This document shows, in pieces, positions 44,694 through 54,639 of a DNA stretch of 64,000 nt. Position 1 is the first letter of the stretch; each line of letters opens with the position of its first letter. Origin of the DNA: Nitrospiraceae bacterium (GTDB lineage Bacteria; Nitrospirota; Nitrospiria; Nitrospirales; Nitrospiraceae); assembly GCA_009692155.1 (NCBI GenBank), contig SHZW01000002.1, positions 62,001 to 126,000 of the forward strand, written 5' to 3'. The position numbers were made by a program, and so were the translations under genes. The notes below the pieces were generated by a model. The model ran no database searches, had not been told where the DNA came from, and was given only the letters and a program-made list of their open reading frames with translations.

Positions 44694-45608
44694 ATGCTCG
44701 AACCCAGCGAAAAAATCTGGATGGACGGGAAGTTCGTCAAGTGGGCGGACGCGACCGTGCACGTCCTGACCCATTCTCTCCATTATGGCCTCGCGGCCTT
44801 CGAGGGCATCCGGTGCTACAAGGGCAAGAGCGGCTCTGCGATTTTTCGCCTGCCGGAGCACGTGGATCGCCTGTTCGAGTCGGCCCACATCTCGATGATG
44901 ACGATGCCGTATGACAAGAAGCAGATCTCGGAAGCGATCGTGGAGACCGTGCGGGTCAACAAGCTGGATGCCTGCTACATCCGCCCGCTGGCCTACATCG
45001 GCTACGGGGCGATGGGACTCTACCCGGGAGACAACCCGATCAAGGTGTCGATCGCCGCCTGGAAGTGGGGGGCGTATCTGGGCGAAGACGGTCTGGAGAA
45101 GGGTATTCGCGCCAAGATCTCGACATTCACCCGCCACCATGTCAACGCGGCCATGGCGCGCGCCAAGATTTCCGGCCACTACGTCAATTCCATCCTGGCC
45201 AAGCGCGAAGTCAAGGCGGATGGCTACGATGAGGCGATTCTGCTGGACCCGGACGGCTATGTGGCCGAAGGCACCGGGGAAAACGTGTTCATCGTCCGCA
45301 ACGGGCGGTTGGTCACGACGCCGCTGACGTCCATCCTGGAAGGGATCACCCGCGGCTCCGTGATGCAGCTCGCGCGCGAGCGCAACATTCCCGTGGCCGA
45401 AGAGCGGTTTACGCGCGATGCCATGTACGTGGCGGAGGAAGTGTTCGTCACGGGTACTGCGGCGGAACTGACGCCGGTGCGCGAACTCGACGGGCGGAAG
45501 ATCGGCAGCGGGAAGCCAGGTCCCATCACCAAAGCGTTGCAGAAATCATTTTTCGAAATCGTGCGCGGGGAAGATCAGGCGCACGCATCTTGGTTGACGA
45601 GAGTCTAG
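44694..45608 (+). CDS. ilvE: Branched-chain amino acid aminotransferase
   Basis: PLP-dependent class IV transaminase making valine, leucine and isoleucine. 304 residues. Conserved blocks: KIWMDGKFVKWADATVHVLTHSLHYGLAAFEGIRCYKG, KISGHYVNSILAKREVKADGYDEAILLD (with the PLP lysine), EGTGENVFIVRNGRLVTTPLTSILEGITR and FVTGTAAELTPV. The ATG at 44694 fits the GAGGAG spacing; a GTG at 44685 is in frame. Confidence 0.96.
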   Translation: MLEPSEKIWMDGKFVKWADATVHVLTHSLHYGLAAFEGIRCYKGKSGSAIFRLPEHVDRLFESAHISMMTMPYDKKQISEAIVETVRVNKLDACYIRPLAYIGYGAMGLYPGDNPIKVSIAAWKWGAYLGEDGLEKGIRAKISTFTRHHVNAAMARAKISGHYVNSILAKREVKADGYDEAILLDPDGYVAEGTGENVFIVRNGRLVTTPLTSILEGITRGSVMQLARERNIPVAEERFTRDAMYVAEEVFVTGTAAELTPVRELDGRKIGSGKPGPITKALQKSFFEIVRGEDQAHASWLTRV

Positions 45609-45609
45609 T

Positions 45610-45672
45610 CTCTCTCTGTCTACTGCAGCCTTCAGTTCATAGCTCTTCGCTATAAGCCATCAGCTATTCGCT
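45610..45672. repeat. Iterated-word locus, word AGCTATTCGC
   Basis: CTTCAGTTCATAGCTCTTCGCTATAAGCCATCAGCTATTCGCTC: three degenerate AGCTnTTCGCTATAAGCC units in the convergent ilvE-secG spacer. Shares its word with 29552 and 38899. Confidence 0.6.
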
Positions 45673-45674
45673 CT

Positions 45675-46037
45675 TTAGGGCTTCGCCGGTTCGGATGCCG
45701 GGGGTGTCGTTGTGCCGGTAGCCGGGGTGTCGTGGCTTGCCTCATCGGAATGGCTCGGCGTGGCGGGCGACTGTTGCTTGTTGATGTCAATGACAGTCGA
45801 GGAGAAGGTTCGCTCCTTGGACAGGATCGCGAGGCCGAGAGATGTGAACATGAACACGATCGCGGCGACGACGGTGACTTTGCTGAGGAATGTGCCCGGC
45901 CCGCGGCTGCCGAAGACGGTCTGGCTGGAGCCGCCGAACGCCGCGCCGATCTCGGCGCCTTTGCCGGATTGCAGCAGGATGGACGCTATCATCAGAAAAC
46001 AAACCGACACGTGAATCACGACGGCTAACGTATACAT
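45675..46037 (-). CDS. secG: Preprotein translocase subunit SecG
   Basis: Small Sec-translocon subunit with two membrane helices: MYTLAVVIHVSVCFLMIASILLQSGKGAEIGAAFGGSSQTVFGSRGPGTFLSKVTVVAAIVFMFTSLGLAIL. The LLQSGKGAEIGAAFGG...SRGPGTFLSK wording is diagnostic. 120 residues with a Thr/Pro/Ser-rich tail. The ATG ending at 46037 has GGAAGGAG upstream. Last gene of the gap-pgk-tpiA-secG cluster, a widespread arrangement. Confidence 0.95.
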   Translation of the reverse strand: MYTLAVVIHVSVCFLMIASILLQSGKGAEIGAAFGGSSQTVFGSRGPGTFLSKVTVVAAIVFMFTSLGLAILSKERTFSSTVIDINKQQSPATPSHSDEASHDTPATGTTTPPASEPAKP

Positions 46038-46062
46038 CGGGCTCCTTCCTTGTTCTCGCGCG

Positions 46063-46827
46063 CTACTGCTTCGCGGACTGTGTCTGGGTGATGATTCTAG
46101 CAAACGACTTGGGATCGAGACAAGCGCTGCCCACCAATGCGCCGTCGATCTCAGCTGTTCCCAGAAAGTCGATGATGTTGTCCGGTTTCACGCTGCCTCC
46201 GTACAGGATTCGCAGGCGCCCGGCGGTGACTCGTCCCCATTTACGGGCGACACAGGCCCGAATGGTCCGGTGCACGGCATCAATCTGCGTCGGCGATGCG
46301 GCATGGCCCGTGCCGATGGCCCACACCGGTTCGTACGCGATGACCAGGTGCCGGCCGGCCTCGTTAGGAATGCCGTGCAATCCTTTCTGCAGTTGACGGA
46401 GCACCACGCGGGTTGTTTGCCCGCGTTGCCGTTCAGCCAGTGACTCGCCGATGCAGAGGATCGGGCGAAGCCCGTGCCGGAGCGCGGCCAGGACTTTCTT
46501 GTTGACCGCCGCGTCGTCTTCACCGAAGAGCCGGCGCCGCTCGGAATGGCCCAGGATGACGTAGCGACATCCCAGCGTCGTGAGCATCGGCGCGGAAATT
46601 TCACCGGTATAGGCGCCCTCGTCCTCCCAATGCAGATCCTGCCCGGCAAAAACGAACCGGCGCGCGATCGGCAGGGCGGCCACGGAGAGGGCGGTAAACG
46701 GCGGCGCCAGCACGATCTCAACCTTCGCGCTCTGGCGTACCAGCCTGGCGAGCCGCCGCACATATGCCTCGGCCTCAGCGGCCGTCTTGTGCATTTTCCA
46801 ATTGCCGACGATCAGGTGCCGACGCAC
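46063..46827 (-). CDS. tpiA: Triose-phosphate isomerase
   Basis: Interconverts dihydroxyacetone phosphate and glyceraldehyde 3-phosphate. 254-residue barrel: [18 protein letters not shown], catalytic His in VILGHSERR, catalytic Glu in [16 protein letters not shown], and phosphate loop [17 protein letters not shown] is the apparent start. Follows pgk by 37 bases. Confidence 0.97.
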   Translation of the reverse strand: MRRHLIVGNWKMHKTAAEAEAYVRRLARLVRQSAKVEIVLAPPFTALSVAALPIARRFVFAGQDLHWEDEGAYTGEISAPMLTTLGCRYVILGHSERRRLFGEDDAAVNKKVLAALRHGLRPILCIGESLAERQRGQTTRVVLRQLQKGLHGIPNEAGRHLVIAYEPVWAIGTGHAASPTQIDAVHRTIRACVARKWGRVTAGRLRILYGGSVKPDNIIDFLGTAEIDGALVGSACLDPKSFARIITQTQSAKQ

Positions 46828-46864
46828 GGGACCTCAAATGGAGTGGACTGGTCGAGAGCGATGT

Positions 46865-48064
46865 TCACGCGTCCTTGGCGGGAAGGGCGGCCAGGCCCGG
46901 GAGTTCCTTCCCTTCCAGCAATTCCAGGGCCGCGCCGCCGCCGGTGGAGATGAACGACATGCTTTCGGATTCACCCGCGCGGTGCACGGCCAGGGCGGTG
47001 TCGCCTCCGCCGATAATTGTGAGCGCATAGGCGTTGGAGACGGCATGCGCGAGCGAGAAGGTGCCGCGCGAAAAGGCGTCCGTTTCGAACAGGCCCATCG
47101 GGCCGTTCCAGAGAATCGTCTTGGCGTTCTGGACGGCTTCGCTGAACAATTTGACGGAGGCCGGGCCGATGTCCAGCCCGTACCAGCCCTTCGGGATTTC
47201 CTGCACCGGGACGAGTTTGGTTTCCGCGCCCGGCTCGCGGCTGGCCGCGACGACGCAATCCACCGGCAGGTAGAACTTCACGCCCCGCGCCATCGCGTGT
47301 TCCTGGATGCCGCGCGCAAAGTCGAGCATATTGTCTTCGACCAGCGAGTTGCCGATTTCCATTCCCATGGCTTTGATGAAAGTGAAGGCCATGCCGCCGC
47401 CGATGATGACCTTGTCCACGCGCTTGCCGAGATTTTCGATCACGCCGATTTTCCCGGACACCTTCGCGCCGCCGAGGATGGCGACGAACGGCCGCATCGG
47501 ATTGGCCACGGCGCCTTCCAGGTACTCGATTTCTTTTTTGAGCAGGTAACCGGCCGCCGACACCTTGACGAATTTCGGGACGCCGACGATGGAGGCGTGC
47601 GCGCGGTGCGCCGCGCCGAAGGCGTCGTTGATGTAGACGTCGGCGAGCGCAGCCAGGGATTTCGAGAACGCTTCGTCGTTGCGTTCCTCGCCGGCGTGCA
47701 AGCGAAGGTTTTCCAGCAGCAGCACGTCGCCCGGCTTCATCCTGGCGACCAGCGCTTCCGCAGCGGGACCGATGCAGTCCGGCGCGAACGCGACCTCCTT
47801 GCCGAGCAGCCGCTGCAGCCGTTTGGCGATTGGCGCGAGACTGAATTTCAGGTCGGACGGACCCGTGGGGCGGCCCAGGTGCGAGCAGAGAATGACTCTC
47901 GCGCCTTCGTCCACGGCGCGATTGATGGTCGGGAGCGTGGAGCGGATTCGGGTGTCGTCCGTGATCTGGAGCGCGTCGTCGAGTGGGACGTTGAAGTCGG
48001 CCCGAATCAGCACGCGCTTGCCGCGCAGGTTGACGTCCTCGATTGTCTGCTTTTTCAGGTTCAT
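46865..48064 (-). CDS. pgk: Phosphoglycerate kinase
   Basis: 399 residues: [58 protein letters not shown], [25 protein letters not shown] hinge ([25 protein letters not shown]) and the C-terminal [39 protein letters not shown] are all canonical. Works with the flanking gap and tpiA genes in glycolysis/gluconeogenesis. Confidence 0.98.
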   Translation of the reverse strand: MNLKKQTIEDVNLRGKRVLIRADFNVPLDDALQITDDTRIRSTLPTINRAVDEGARVILCSHLGRPTGPSDLKFSLAPIAKRLQRLLGKEVAFAPDCIGPAAEALVARMKPGDVLLLENLRLHAGEERNDEAFSKSLAALADVYINDAFGAAHRAHASIVGVPKFVKVSAAGYLLKKEIEYLEGAVANPMRPFVAILGGAKVSGKIGVIENLGKRVDKVIIGGGMAFTFIKAMGMEIGNSLVEDNMLDFARGIQEHAMARGVKFYLPVDCVVAASREPGAETKLVPVQEIPKGWYGLDIGPASVKLFSEAVQNAKTILWNGPMGLFETDAFSRGTFSLAHAVSNAYALTIIGGGDTALAVHRAGESESMSFISTGGGAALELLEGKELPGLAALPAKDA

Positions 48065-48093
48065 TCCGGCTCGCGGTCAGTGCGGGATTAAGA

Positions 48094-49119
<1,026 letters not shown>

Positions 49120-49121
49120 TT

Positions 49122-49163
49122 AGAACAAATAAAAAATGCCGGCCGACTTGCGGACCGGCATCG
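49122..49163 (-). terminator. Intrinsic terminator upstream of gap
   Basis: On the minus strand ATGCCGG-TCCGCAAGTCGG-CCGGCAT forms a 7-9 bp stem followed by TTTTTTATTTG. It terminates the upstream trpS operon, but also sits just downstream of the promoter at 49172-49200, so it might act as an attenuator for gap. Confidence 0.85.
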
Positions 49164-49171
49164 AGAGCCGC

Positions 49172-49200
49172 ATCGTACTGAGCCGACCGTGTGAAGTCAA
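49172..49200 (-). promoter_or_regulatory. Candidate promoter for the gap operon
   Basis: TTGACT (49195-49200), 17-base spacer, TACGAT (49172-49177) on the minus strand. Transcripts would start about 4 bases before the terminator hairpin. Confidence 0.5.
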
Positions 49201-49239
49201 GATGATGGCATGGGCGCTCGATGCTGCGCGCCGTGCCGA

Positions 49240-49512
49240 TTATGGCGTCGAGGGCTTTGGCGAGGGAACGTCCGCGCGCTTTGTCAGCGTCACGTAGACG
49301 TTCTCGTCGAAGGTCCAGAAGCCGCCGTCTTCGCGGTCGCTCTTCACGCATGAATAGACGAAGATCACGCAAAATGCGTTCCACCACACCCATCCAGACA
49401 TGCTGCGTTCGATCTTGATGGTGGTCGGTTCGTACCCGTCTTTTTCGATGACCGCGATATGGTCGGTGAGGCGGCTCAGGTTGACCGTGCCGGCCGTGTG
49501 TGCATGGTTCAC
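49240..49512 (-). pseudogene. 5'-truncated PEGA-type envelope protein remnant
   Basis: The frame reads GTVNLSRLTDHIAVIEKDGYEPTTIKIERSMSGWVWWNAFCVIFVYSCVKSDREDGGFWTFDENVYVTL. This looks like the second half of a PEGA-domain surface lipoprotein: the end of the beta-sandwich, then a membrane-like aromatic segment and acidic tail. The signal peptide, lipobox cysteine and first PEGA strands are missing, because the preceding sequence is the end of trpS (stop at 49517). A GTG ending at 49512 could start a 90-residue product. Most simply it is a fragment left by a deletion that fused it behind trpS. Confidence 0.65.
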
Positions 49513-49516
49513 CCTT

Positions 49517-50515
49517 TCATATCTGCATTGCGTCGTTGACTTCTTCCAACGTCCGATGCGCGACCGCCGCGGCACGCCGGCTGCCTTCGTGGACGATCTC
49601 CTCCACCTGGTTGGGCTTCGCGGTGATCCGGGCCCGGCCCTCCCAGATCGGAGCCATGCGCGCTACCATGCCATCCGTCACCAGCTTTTTGCAATCGATG
49701 CAGCCGATTCCGGCGGTCCGGCAGTCCCGGCTGACCTGCTCGATCGTGTGCGCGCTCGAAAAGATTTTGTGGAAGTCATAGACCGGGCAGACGTCGGGAT
49801 TGCCCTTGTCGGTCCGTTTGACGCGCGCCGGGTCCGTCACCATCGTCTTCAACTTCTGGCGCACGACCGGTTCGGCGTCGGAGAGATTGATGGTGTTGCC
49901 GTAGCTCTTGCTCATCTTGCGGCCGTCGGTGCCGATGACTTTGGGGAATTTCGTCAGGTGTTCCTTCGGTTCCGGAAAGACGGGCCGGTAGAGGCTGTTG
50001 AACCGCCGGGCGATTTCCCGCGTGAGCTCCAAGTGAGGCAACTGATCTTTGCCGACCGGCACGTAGCTGGGCTTGTACAGGAGAATGTCGGCTGCCTGGA
50101 GCACAGGATAGCCGAGAAAGCCGTAAGTGGAGAGGTCGCGCTCCTTGATCTCCTCCTGTTTTTCCTTATAGGTCGGGTTCCGTTCCAGCCAGGGAATCGG
50201 CACGATCATGGACAGCAGCAGATGGAGGATCGCATGATCGGGCACGCGGGATTGGACGAACACCGTGGCGCGATTCGGGTCAATCCCGGCCGCCAGCCAG
50301 TCGATCAGCAGCTCGCGGGTGAATTCCTTGATCCGGGACGAGTCCGCGTAGTTTGTCGAGAGCGCGTGCCAGTCGGCGGCGAAGAAAAAACATTCGTGCT
50401 GTTCCTGAAGTTCCTTCCAGTTTTCCAGCGCGCCCAGCAAATTGCCCAGGTGGAGCAGCCCGCTCGGCTGCATGCCGCTGAGGACACGGGATTTGCCTGC
50501 TTGTGGTGCCGTCAC
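49517..50515 (-). CDS. trpS: Tryptophanyl-tRNA synthetase
   Basis: 332-residue class I synthetase. HIGH-type motif: SGMQPSGLLHLGNLLGALENW; KMSKS: DGRKMSKSYGNTINLSD. FFFAADWHALSTNYADSSRIKEFTRELLIDWLAAGIDP and the zinc-less cysteine/histidine pattern are typical of bacterial TrpS. Follows the site-2 protease gene by 4 bases. Confidence 0.97.
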   Translation of the reverse strand: MTAPQAGKSRVLSGMQPSGLLHLGNLLGALENWKELQEQHECFFFAADWHALSTNYADSSRIKEFTRELLIDWLAAGIDPNRATVFVQSRVPDHAILHLLLSMIVPIPWLERNPTYKEKQEEIKERDLSTYGFLGYPVLQAADILLYKPSYVPVGKDQLPHLELTREIARRFNSLYRPVFPEPKEHLTKFPKVIGTDGRKMSKSYGNTINLSDAEPVVRQKLKTMVTDPARVKRTDKGNPDVCPVYDFHKIFSSAHTIEQVSRDCRTAGIGCIDCKKLVTDGMVARMAPIWEGRARITAKPNQVEEIVHEGSRRAAAVAHRTLEEVNDAMQI

Positions 50516-50519
50516 GCGG

Positions 50520-51242
50520 TTACTCCAGCACGGTCGTGAGAATGGTGCCGGCCATCGCGTTGACGAGTGTGCCGGTGATGGTTCGGATCACGTGAATCTG
50601 CGGATCGAACATGATCAGCGCCACGATGATCATCATGCCGTAGGGTTCCAGACGGCTCAAGGCGAGCGCCGGCTGCGCGGGCAGCAAGCTGGTCAGGATG
50701 CGTCCCCCATCGAGCGGCGGGATGGGGATCAAATTGAACGCCATGAGGAGGACATTGATAAAGACGGAATAGAGCGCCATCGCTGCGAGCGGCAGCAGCA
50801 GCATGCCCAGGAAATCCCCTCGCGGGGCTTGCCCGGGCTGGGGCGGCCAGGACGCCATCAGCGTGGGATCAATGGAGAGGAGCACGCTGAGGCCGATCGC
50901 GGAGGCGATGGCCAACAACAAGTTCATGCCCGGTCCGGCCGCGGCGACCAGTGCCATGTCGCGGCGAGGGTTGCGCAGCCGCGCCGGGTTGACCGGCACC
51001 GGTTTCGCCCAGCCCAGAAAAAATCCGCCCGGCAGCATCAGGCAGAGCAGCGGGAGGATGACGGTTCCGAACGGGTCGATGTGCGCCAGCGGGTTCATCG
51101 TCAGCCGTCCTTCCAGGCGAGCGGTGGCATCCCCGTAGCGGTTGGCGACCCAGCCGTGCGCATATTCGTGGAACACCATGGCGAGCAGCAGCGGCAACGC
51201 CATGTAGGACATCGTATGCAGAATGTGTGGCAACGAATTCAT
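50520..51242 (-). CDS. Site-2 protease family membrane metalloprotease
   Basis: 240-residue polytopic M50-family protein. The zinc motif HEYAHG lies in the first helix (AMVFHEYAHGWVANRYGD), and the third ligand is in NLIPIPPLDGGRIL. Short M50 proteins of this type (SpoIVFB/Rip-like without PDZ) cut single-pass membrane substrates or act in unknown turnover. The gene is packed between an LpoA-like gene and trpS, with 1- and 4-base gaps, a pairing with trpS seen in many genomes. Confidence 0.92.
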   Translation of the reverse strand: MNSLPHILHTMSYMALPLLLAMVFHEYAHGWVANRYGDATARLEGRLTMNPLAHIDPFGTVILPLLCLMLPGGFFLGWAKPVPVNPARLRNPRRDMALVAAAGPGMNLLLAIASAIGLSVLLSIDPTLMASWPPQPGQAPRGDFLGMLLLPLAAMALYSVFINVLLMAFNLIPIPPLDGGRILTSLLPAQPALALSRLEPYGMMIIVALIMFDPQIHVIRTITGTLVNAMAGTILTTVLE

Positions 51243-51243
51243 C

Positions 51244-53196
51244 TCAGTCCACCTGCACGAACTTGCCCTTTTTGATTTCGATCACGAACAGTTTGCGGTC
51301 GAGCGAGCCGTTGGTTCCGAAAGCCGCCGGCCCGCTCAAGGCGGGCAGGTCGGGACTGCGCATGAGCTGGTCGCGGATCGCGCGGCCGGATGTCGCCCCT
51401 CGCGTGACGGCATCGAGCACCACGCGTGTCGCATCGTACGCATGCGCCGCAAAGCTCGTCGGGTCTGCCTGGTGACGCAGGCGGTAGCGCACGACGAAGT
51501 CGTGGATCGTCGGATCGGCGCTGTCCGCAAAAAATCCGTCGACGAAGACGTCGCCCTCGATCGTGCGATCAGCGGCGCGCAGCAGGTCGGGGGAATTCCA
51601 GGTGCTGTTGCCCAAAAAGCCGACTTTGACATCATAAAACAGCAACTGGGCGGTCAGGAGGCCGATCTGGGAGGAGCGGCCGGGGAGAAACACCGCGTCG
51701 AATCCGGGCTCGTAGACCACGCGCGTGCCGCCTTTGCTCATCGGGACGGTCTTGGTGCGACCGTGCCGCTTCAGGTCTTCAAGTTTCAGCCGCTTGATCG
51801 GCAATCCGAAGTCGGTGTCCGTTTCCTTGTAGGATTCCACGGCGATGATTTCGCCGCCGAACTGCCTGGCTTCCTGGGCGAACAGGCGGGCCAATTCCTG
51901 CCCGTAGGCGGTGTCGGGATGGAGAATGCCGAAGCGGGTATATCCCAGATACTGCACGGCGTAGTCGGCAAGGCGGTGCGCCTGCTGATAGAAACTGGCC
52001 GAGGTGTTGAACAGATAGGTGCCGAGGCGTCGGACATCCGCGAGCGCGGCCGTCGGGGTCAGGAACGGCGTCTCGGTTTTCTCCGCCAGTTCCGCGACGA
52101 GCGGGAGATCCCGCGAGAACAGCGGGCCGATCACGGCCAGCGGCTTATATTCGGCGATCGCCTCCGAGAGCTGAAAGCGCAACAATCCCTTGTCGGTTTC
52201 GCTGTCAATGACGACCAACCCGACCGACGTCAGGCCCAGGGTTTCCTTGCCCTTGTCCAACGCCAGCTTGATGCCGTTGTAGACTTCAGTGCCGAACGGG
52301 CTGTGCCGTCCCGACGTGGGGATCAGGGCCACGATGACGTACTGGCTGGCTTTGAGCCGGCTCTTCAGCGACTTCAGCGTCTCCGTGGCGGTCTGCGCGT
52401 ATTCGTGGGCCGGAAACCGGTTCAGGAAAATGCGCAGGTTCCGCTCTGCCTGGTGGTCTTCACCTTTCGCTGTGAATAACTCGATCAGGCGGATCAAGGC
52501 GAGGTCGCCGGGGAACGTCGTGGGATAGGTGTCGCGAAGCCGGTGCAACGTTTTGCGATCCATTTTGTCCTGGATCAGCGACCGGATTCGCGCCCGCACA
52601 TCGGGCCGTTCATTGTCCGGCGTCAGGTTCAGCTCGTCCAGCCAGGATTGAATCGCGTGCGCGTAGTCGCCTTTCGTGATCAGGATGTCGCCGCTGAGCT
52701 TGAGCGCGTCGCGTTTGATCTCCACCGAATCCTCGAGGCTGCGCGCTTCGGCGAGGATGGCCAGCGCCTGGTCCGGATTGCCGAGATCGGCGTGGGCGGT
52801 GGCCAGGAGCAGACGCGCGCGGCCGATCAGGGGAGAGGCTGGGTGGTCGGCCATCAGTTGGTCGAGCGTGACGATCGCCTCCGTCGCCTGCTTGTTGTTG
52901 ATCTGCGCGGTGGCCAGGAGCAGCTGGGCCTCATCCACGTAACTTGAGTTGGGATAGCCGGCCAGAAACGTTTTGAGCGCGGCGGCGGCGGCGGCGTATT
53001 GGTGCGTCTCGATCAGTGCCTGGGCTTGCTCGACCATGATCTGTGCGGCGCGTTCGCTTTGCGGGCTGGCCTGCTCCGTTTGCGCGAAGGCGGTCTCGCC
53101 TAAGCTGCCCAAGCTGCCCAAGCTGATTGGCATGAACAGGGAGACGAAGAGAAACAGGGAGGCGGCGTGTCGCTGCAGGCCAGCAGGGTTCGGCAT
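51244..53196 (-). CDS. LpoA-like penicillin-binding protein activator / ABC-type ligand-binding protein
   Basis: About 650 residues, exported (signal peptide ending LGETAFA). Residues about 30-250 are TPR-like helical repeats (AIVTLDQLMADHPASPLIGRARLLLATAHADLGNPDQALAILAEA). Residues about 260-640 form a type-1 periplasmic-binding fold related to leucine/isoleucine/valine receptors (IVALIPTSGRHSPFGTEVYNGIKLALDKG, VIDSETDKG, AVIGPLFSRDLPLVAELAE). This architecture matches LpoA/YraM, which activates PBP1A, but no lipobox is evident, and it may be an unlinked ligand receptor. The promoter at 53222-53251 implies a short or absent leader; an upstream ATG ends at 53214. Confidence 0.8.
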   Translation of the reverse strand: MPNPAGLQRHAASLFLFVSLFMPISLGSLGSLGETAFAQTEQASPQSERAAQIMVEQAQALIETHQYAAAAAALKTFLAGYPNSSYVDEAQLLLATAQINNKQATEAIVTLDQLMADHPASPLIGRARLLLATAHADLGNPDQALAILAEARSLEDSVEIKRDALKLSGDILITKGDYAHAIQSWLDELNLTPDNERPDVRARIRSLIQDKMDRKTLHRLRDTYPTTFPGDLALIRLIELFTAKGEDHQAERNLRIFLNRFPAHEYAQTATETLKSLKSRLKASQYVIVALIPTSGRHSPFGTEVYNGIKLALDKGKETLGLTSVGLVVIDSETDKGLLRFQLSEAIAEYKPLAVIGPLFSRDLPLVAELAEKTETPFLTPTAALADVRRLGTYLFNTSASFYQQAHRLADYAVQYLGYTRFGILHPDTAYGQELARLFAQEARQFGGEIIAVESYKETDTDFGLPIKRLKLEDLKRHGRTKTVPMSKGGTRVVYEPGFDAVFLPGRSSQIGLLTAQLLFYDVKVGFLGNSTWNSPDLLRAADRTIEGDVFVDGFFADSADPTIHDFVVRYRLRHQADPTSFAAHAYDATRVVLDAVTRGATSGRAIRDQLMRSPDLPALSGPAAFGTNGSLDRKLFVIEIKKGKFVQVD

Positions 53197-53221
53197 CGGT
53201 GGGGCATCGGCCATTCGTCCG

Positions 53222-53251
53222 ACTATACGAAGGCGTACGGGAGGGTGTCAA
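53222..53251 (-). promoter_or_regulatory. Promoter of the LpoA-like/M50/trpS operon
   Basis: Consensus TTGACA (53246-53251), 18-base spacer, TATAGT (53222-53227) on the minus strand. Transcription would begin near 53215, next to an ATG ending at 53214 (leaderless) and 20 bases before the ATG ending at 53196. Confidence 0.7.
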
Positions 53252-53277
53252 GGTCGCCGAGGCTTCACTTTGGTACG

Positions 53278-53306
53278 TTGTCTTCGCGGTGCGGCTTGGT
53301 TATAGT
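53278..53306 (+). promoter_or_regulatory. Promoter of the recombinase gene
   Basis: TTGTCT (53278-53283), 17-base spacer, TATAGT (53301-53306). The start codon at 53321 is 14 bases past the -10 box, so the leader is about 8 bases. No ribosome-binding sequence is visible. Confidence 0.65.
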
Positions 53307-53320
53307 CGCCACAACTTCAT

Positions 53321-54241
53321 ATGGATACGCTCGCGCTCATTGACCGTTACCTCAGCGAACTGCGGATCGAAGGCGGGGTATCGCGCAACACGTTCGAAAG
53401 CTATGGGAACGATCTGGGAAAGTTCCAGGCGTTTCTCAAGACCCAGCGCATCCGTGATCTTGCGCGCGTATCGCAGCGCACGGTGTCGGCCTTCGTCGGA
53501 CAGCTGTCGCAGCGCAAACTCTCACCGGCCTCGATCGCCCGATGCGTATCGGCCCTGCGCGGCTTCTACCGCTTTCTGTGTCACGAGCGCATGGTCAGAG
53601 AGAATCCCACAACGGATGTGACGACACCGCGGCCCTGGCTCCGGCTTCCCAGGATACTGTCGGCGGATGACATCGACCGGTTGCTCCGGGTCGCGGCAGG
53701 AAAGAAACCGGAAGACCTCCGCGATGCCGCGATGCTCGAGCTGCTGTATGCCACGGGGCTGCGCGTCTCGGAACTGGTCGGACTCGAACTGACGCGGCTC
53801 AATCTGGAAGTCGGCTATGTGCTCGTCAGCGGCAAGGGCAACAAGCAGCGGGTGGTGCCGATGGGAGAGCCGGCGCGGCGTAAACTCGACACGTATTTGA
53901 CGGGTGCGCGTTCGACGCTCCTGAAGGGGCGGATCTCGCCGGGCGTCTTTGTCACGCGGCGCGGTGGACAATTGACGCGGCAGGGATTCTGGAAGCTGCT
54001 CCGCACGCGCGCGCGGCAGGCACGCATCGCGAAACCGATCTCCCCGCACATGCTGCGACATTCCTTTGCCACGCATCTGCTGGATCACGGCGCGGACCTG
54101 CGGTCCGTCCAGGCGATGCTCGGCCATGCCGACATTTCAACCACCCAGATCTACACCCACGTGGAGCGTGCCCGGATGAAGAAATTGCACACGAAGTTTT
54201 TCCCCCGCAAGGCGCGCCGCGTTCGAAGACGTGATGCGTGA
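53321..54241 (+). CDS. xerD: XerC/XerD-type tyrosine recombinase
   Basis: 306-residue site-specific recombinase that resolves chromosome dimers at dif. The N-terminal SAM-like core-binding domain (LIDRYLSELRIEGGVSRNTFESYGNDLGKFQAFL) is followed by the catalytic domain with every required residue: Arg in ATGLRVSELVG, Lys in VSGKGNKQRVVP, HMLRHSFATHLLDHG (His-x-x-Arg), His in MLGHADISTTQIYTH and the tyrosine nucleophile in QIYTHV. Length and motifs are those of XerC/XerD rather than a phage integrase. XerC versus XerD cannot be decided here. The start is nearly leaderless. Confidence 0.9.
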   Translation: MDTLALIDRYLSELRIEGGVSRNTFESYGNDLGKFQAFLKTQRIRDLARVSQRTVSAFVGQLSQRKLSPASIARCVSALRGFYRFLCHERMVRENPTTDVTTPRPWLRLPRILSADDIDRLLRVAAGKKPEDLRDAAMLELLYATGLRVSELVGLELTRLNLEVGYVLVSGKGNKQRVVPMGEPARRKLDTYLTGARSTLLKGRISPGVFVTRRGGQLTRQGFWKLLRTRARQARIAKPISPHMLRHSFATHLLDHGADLRSVQAMLGHADISTTQIYTHVERARMKKLHTKFFPRKARRVRRRDA

Positions 54242-54330
54242 AGCGTGACCCGTGATGTGTTGAGCGAAAGGTCCAGTCGTTTTTGCTCATCACGCATCAC
54301 TCATTACGGATCACGCGGCTTCCGTCGGTT
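54232..54330. repeat. Iterated-word quasi-palindrome, word GTGATGCGTGA
   Basis: GTGATGCGTGAAGCGTGACCCGTGATGTG on the left; CATCACGCATCACTCATTACGGATCACGC on the right. The left end includes the last codons of the recombinase gene. Same family as 25523 and 62590. Confidence 0.78.
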
Positions 54331-54386
54331 GACTTCCCTCAGGGGCCTTGATACCATTCGCAAGTGCTCGGCAATTTTGAACATTC

Positions 54387-54462
54387 GGGCGGATAGCTCA
54401 ATTGGTAGAGCGCTGCCCTTACAAGGCAGAGGTCACAGGTTCGATCCCTGTTCCGCCTACCA
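54387..54462 (+). tRNA. tRNA-Val (anticodon UAC)
   Basis: Complete 76-base cloverleaf including encoded CCA. Acceptor GGGCGGA pairs with TCCGCCT, D-loop AGCTCAATTGGTAGAGC, anticodon loop CTTACAA with TAC at 54420-54422, and T-arm ACAGG-TTCGATC-CCTGT. Decodes GTA/GTG. Confidence 0.97.
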
Positions 54463-54490
54463 ACATTGACCTTCACAGCTCGATCTCAGC

Positions 54491-54568
54491 GGGGCCGTCG
54501 TTCAGCCTGGTTAGGACGCCAGATTGTCAATCTGGAGGTCGCGGGTTCAAATCCCGTCGGCCCCGCCA
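54491..54568 (+). tRNA. tRNA-Asp (anticodon GUC)
   Basis: 78 bases including encoded CCA. Acceptor GGGGCCG/CGGCCCC, D-arm with GTTCAGCCTGGTTAGGAC, anticodon loop TTGTCAA with GTC, T-arm CGGGTTCAAATCCCG. Follows tRNA-Val after 28 bases. Confidence 0.97.
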
Positions 54569-54596
54569 TTTTTGGTTAATGACGTGATCCGTGTCG

Positions 54597-54620
54597 TCGC
54601 GCCGCCGTCAGGCGGCGCGA
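54597..54620 (+). terminator. Hairpin after the tRNA genes
   Basis: CGCGCCGCC-GTCA-GGCGGCGCG is a strong 9-bp stem followed by ATTGTATG; there is no T-run, so it is at best a weak terminator. Confidence 0.4.
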
Positions 54621-54639
54621 TTGTATGTAGGGGGGTGTG

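Noticed and set aside
46787-48091. 434-codon plus-strand open frame opposite pgk and tpiA
   Set aside because: Antisense shadow of conserved glycolytic genes with no ribosome-binding site or family resemblance.
51223-52479. 418-codon plus-strand open frame opposite the LpoA-like gene
   Set aside because: Shadow frame; the minus-strand gene has a signal peptide, TPRs and a ligand-binding fold.
53321-54568. Integrase next to tRNA genes, suggesting a genomic island
   Set aside because: The recombinase has XerC/XerD length and motifs, the tRNAs are complete, and no repeated tRNA 3' end (att site) was seen in the window.
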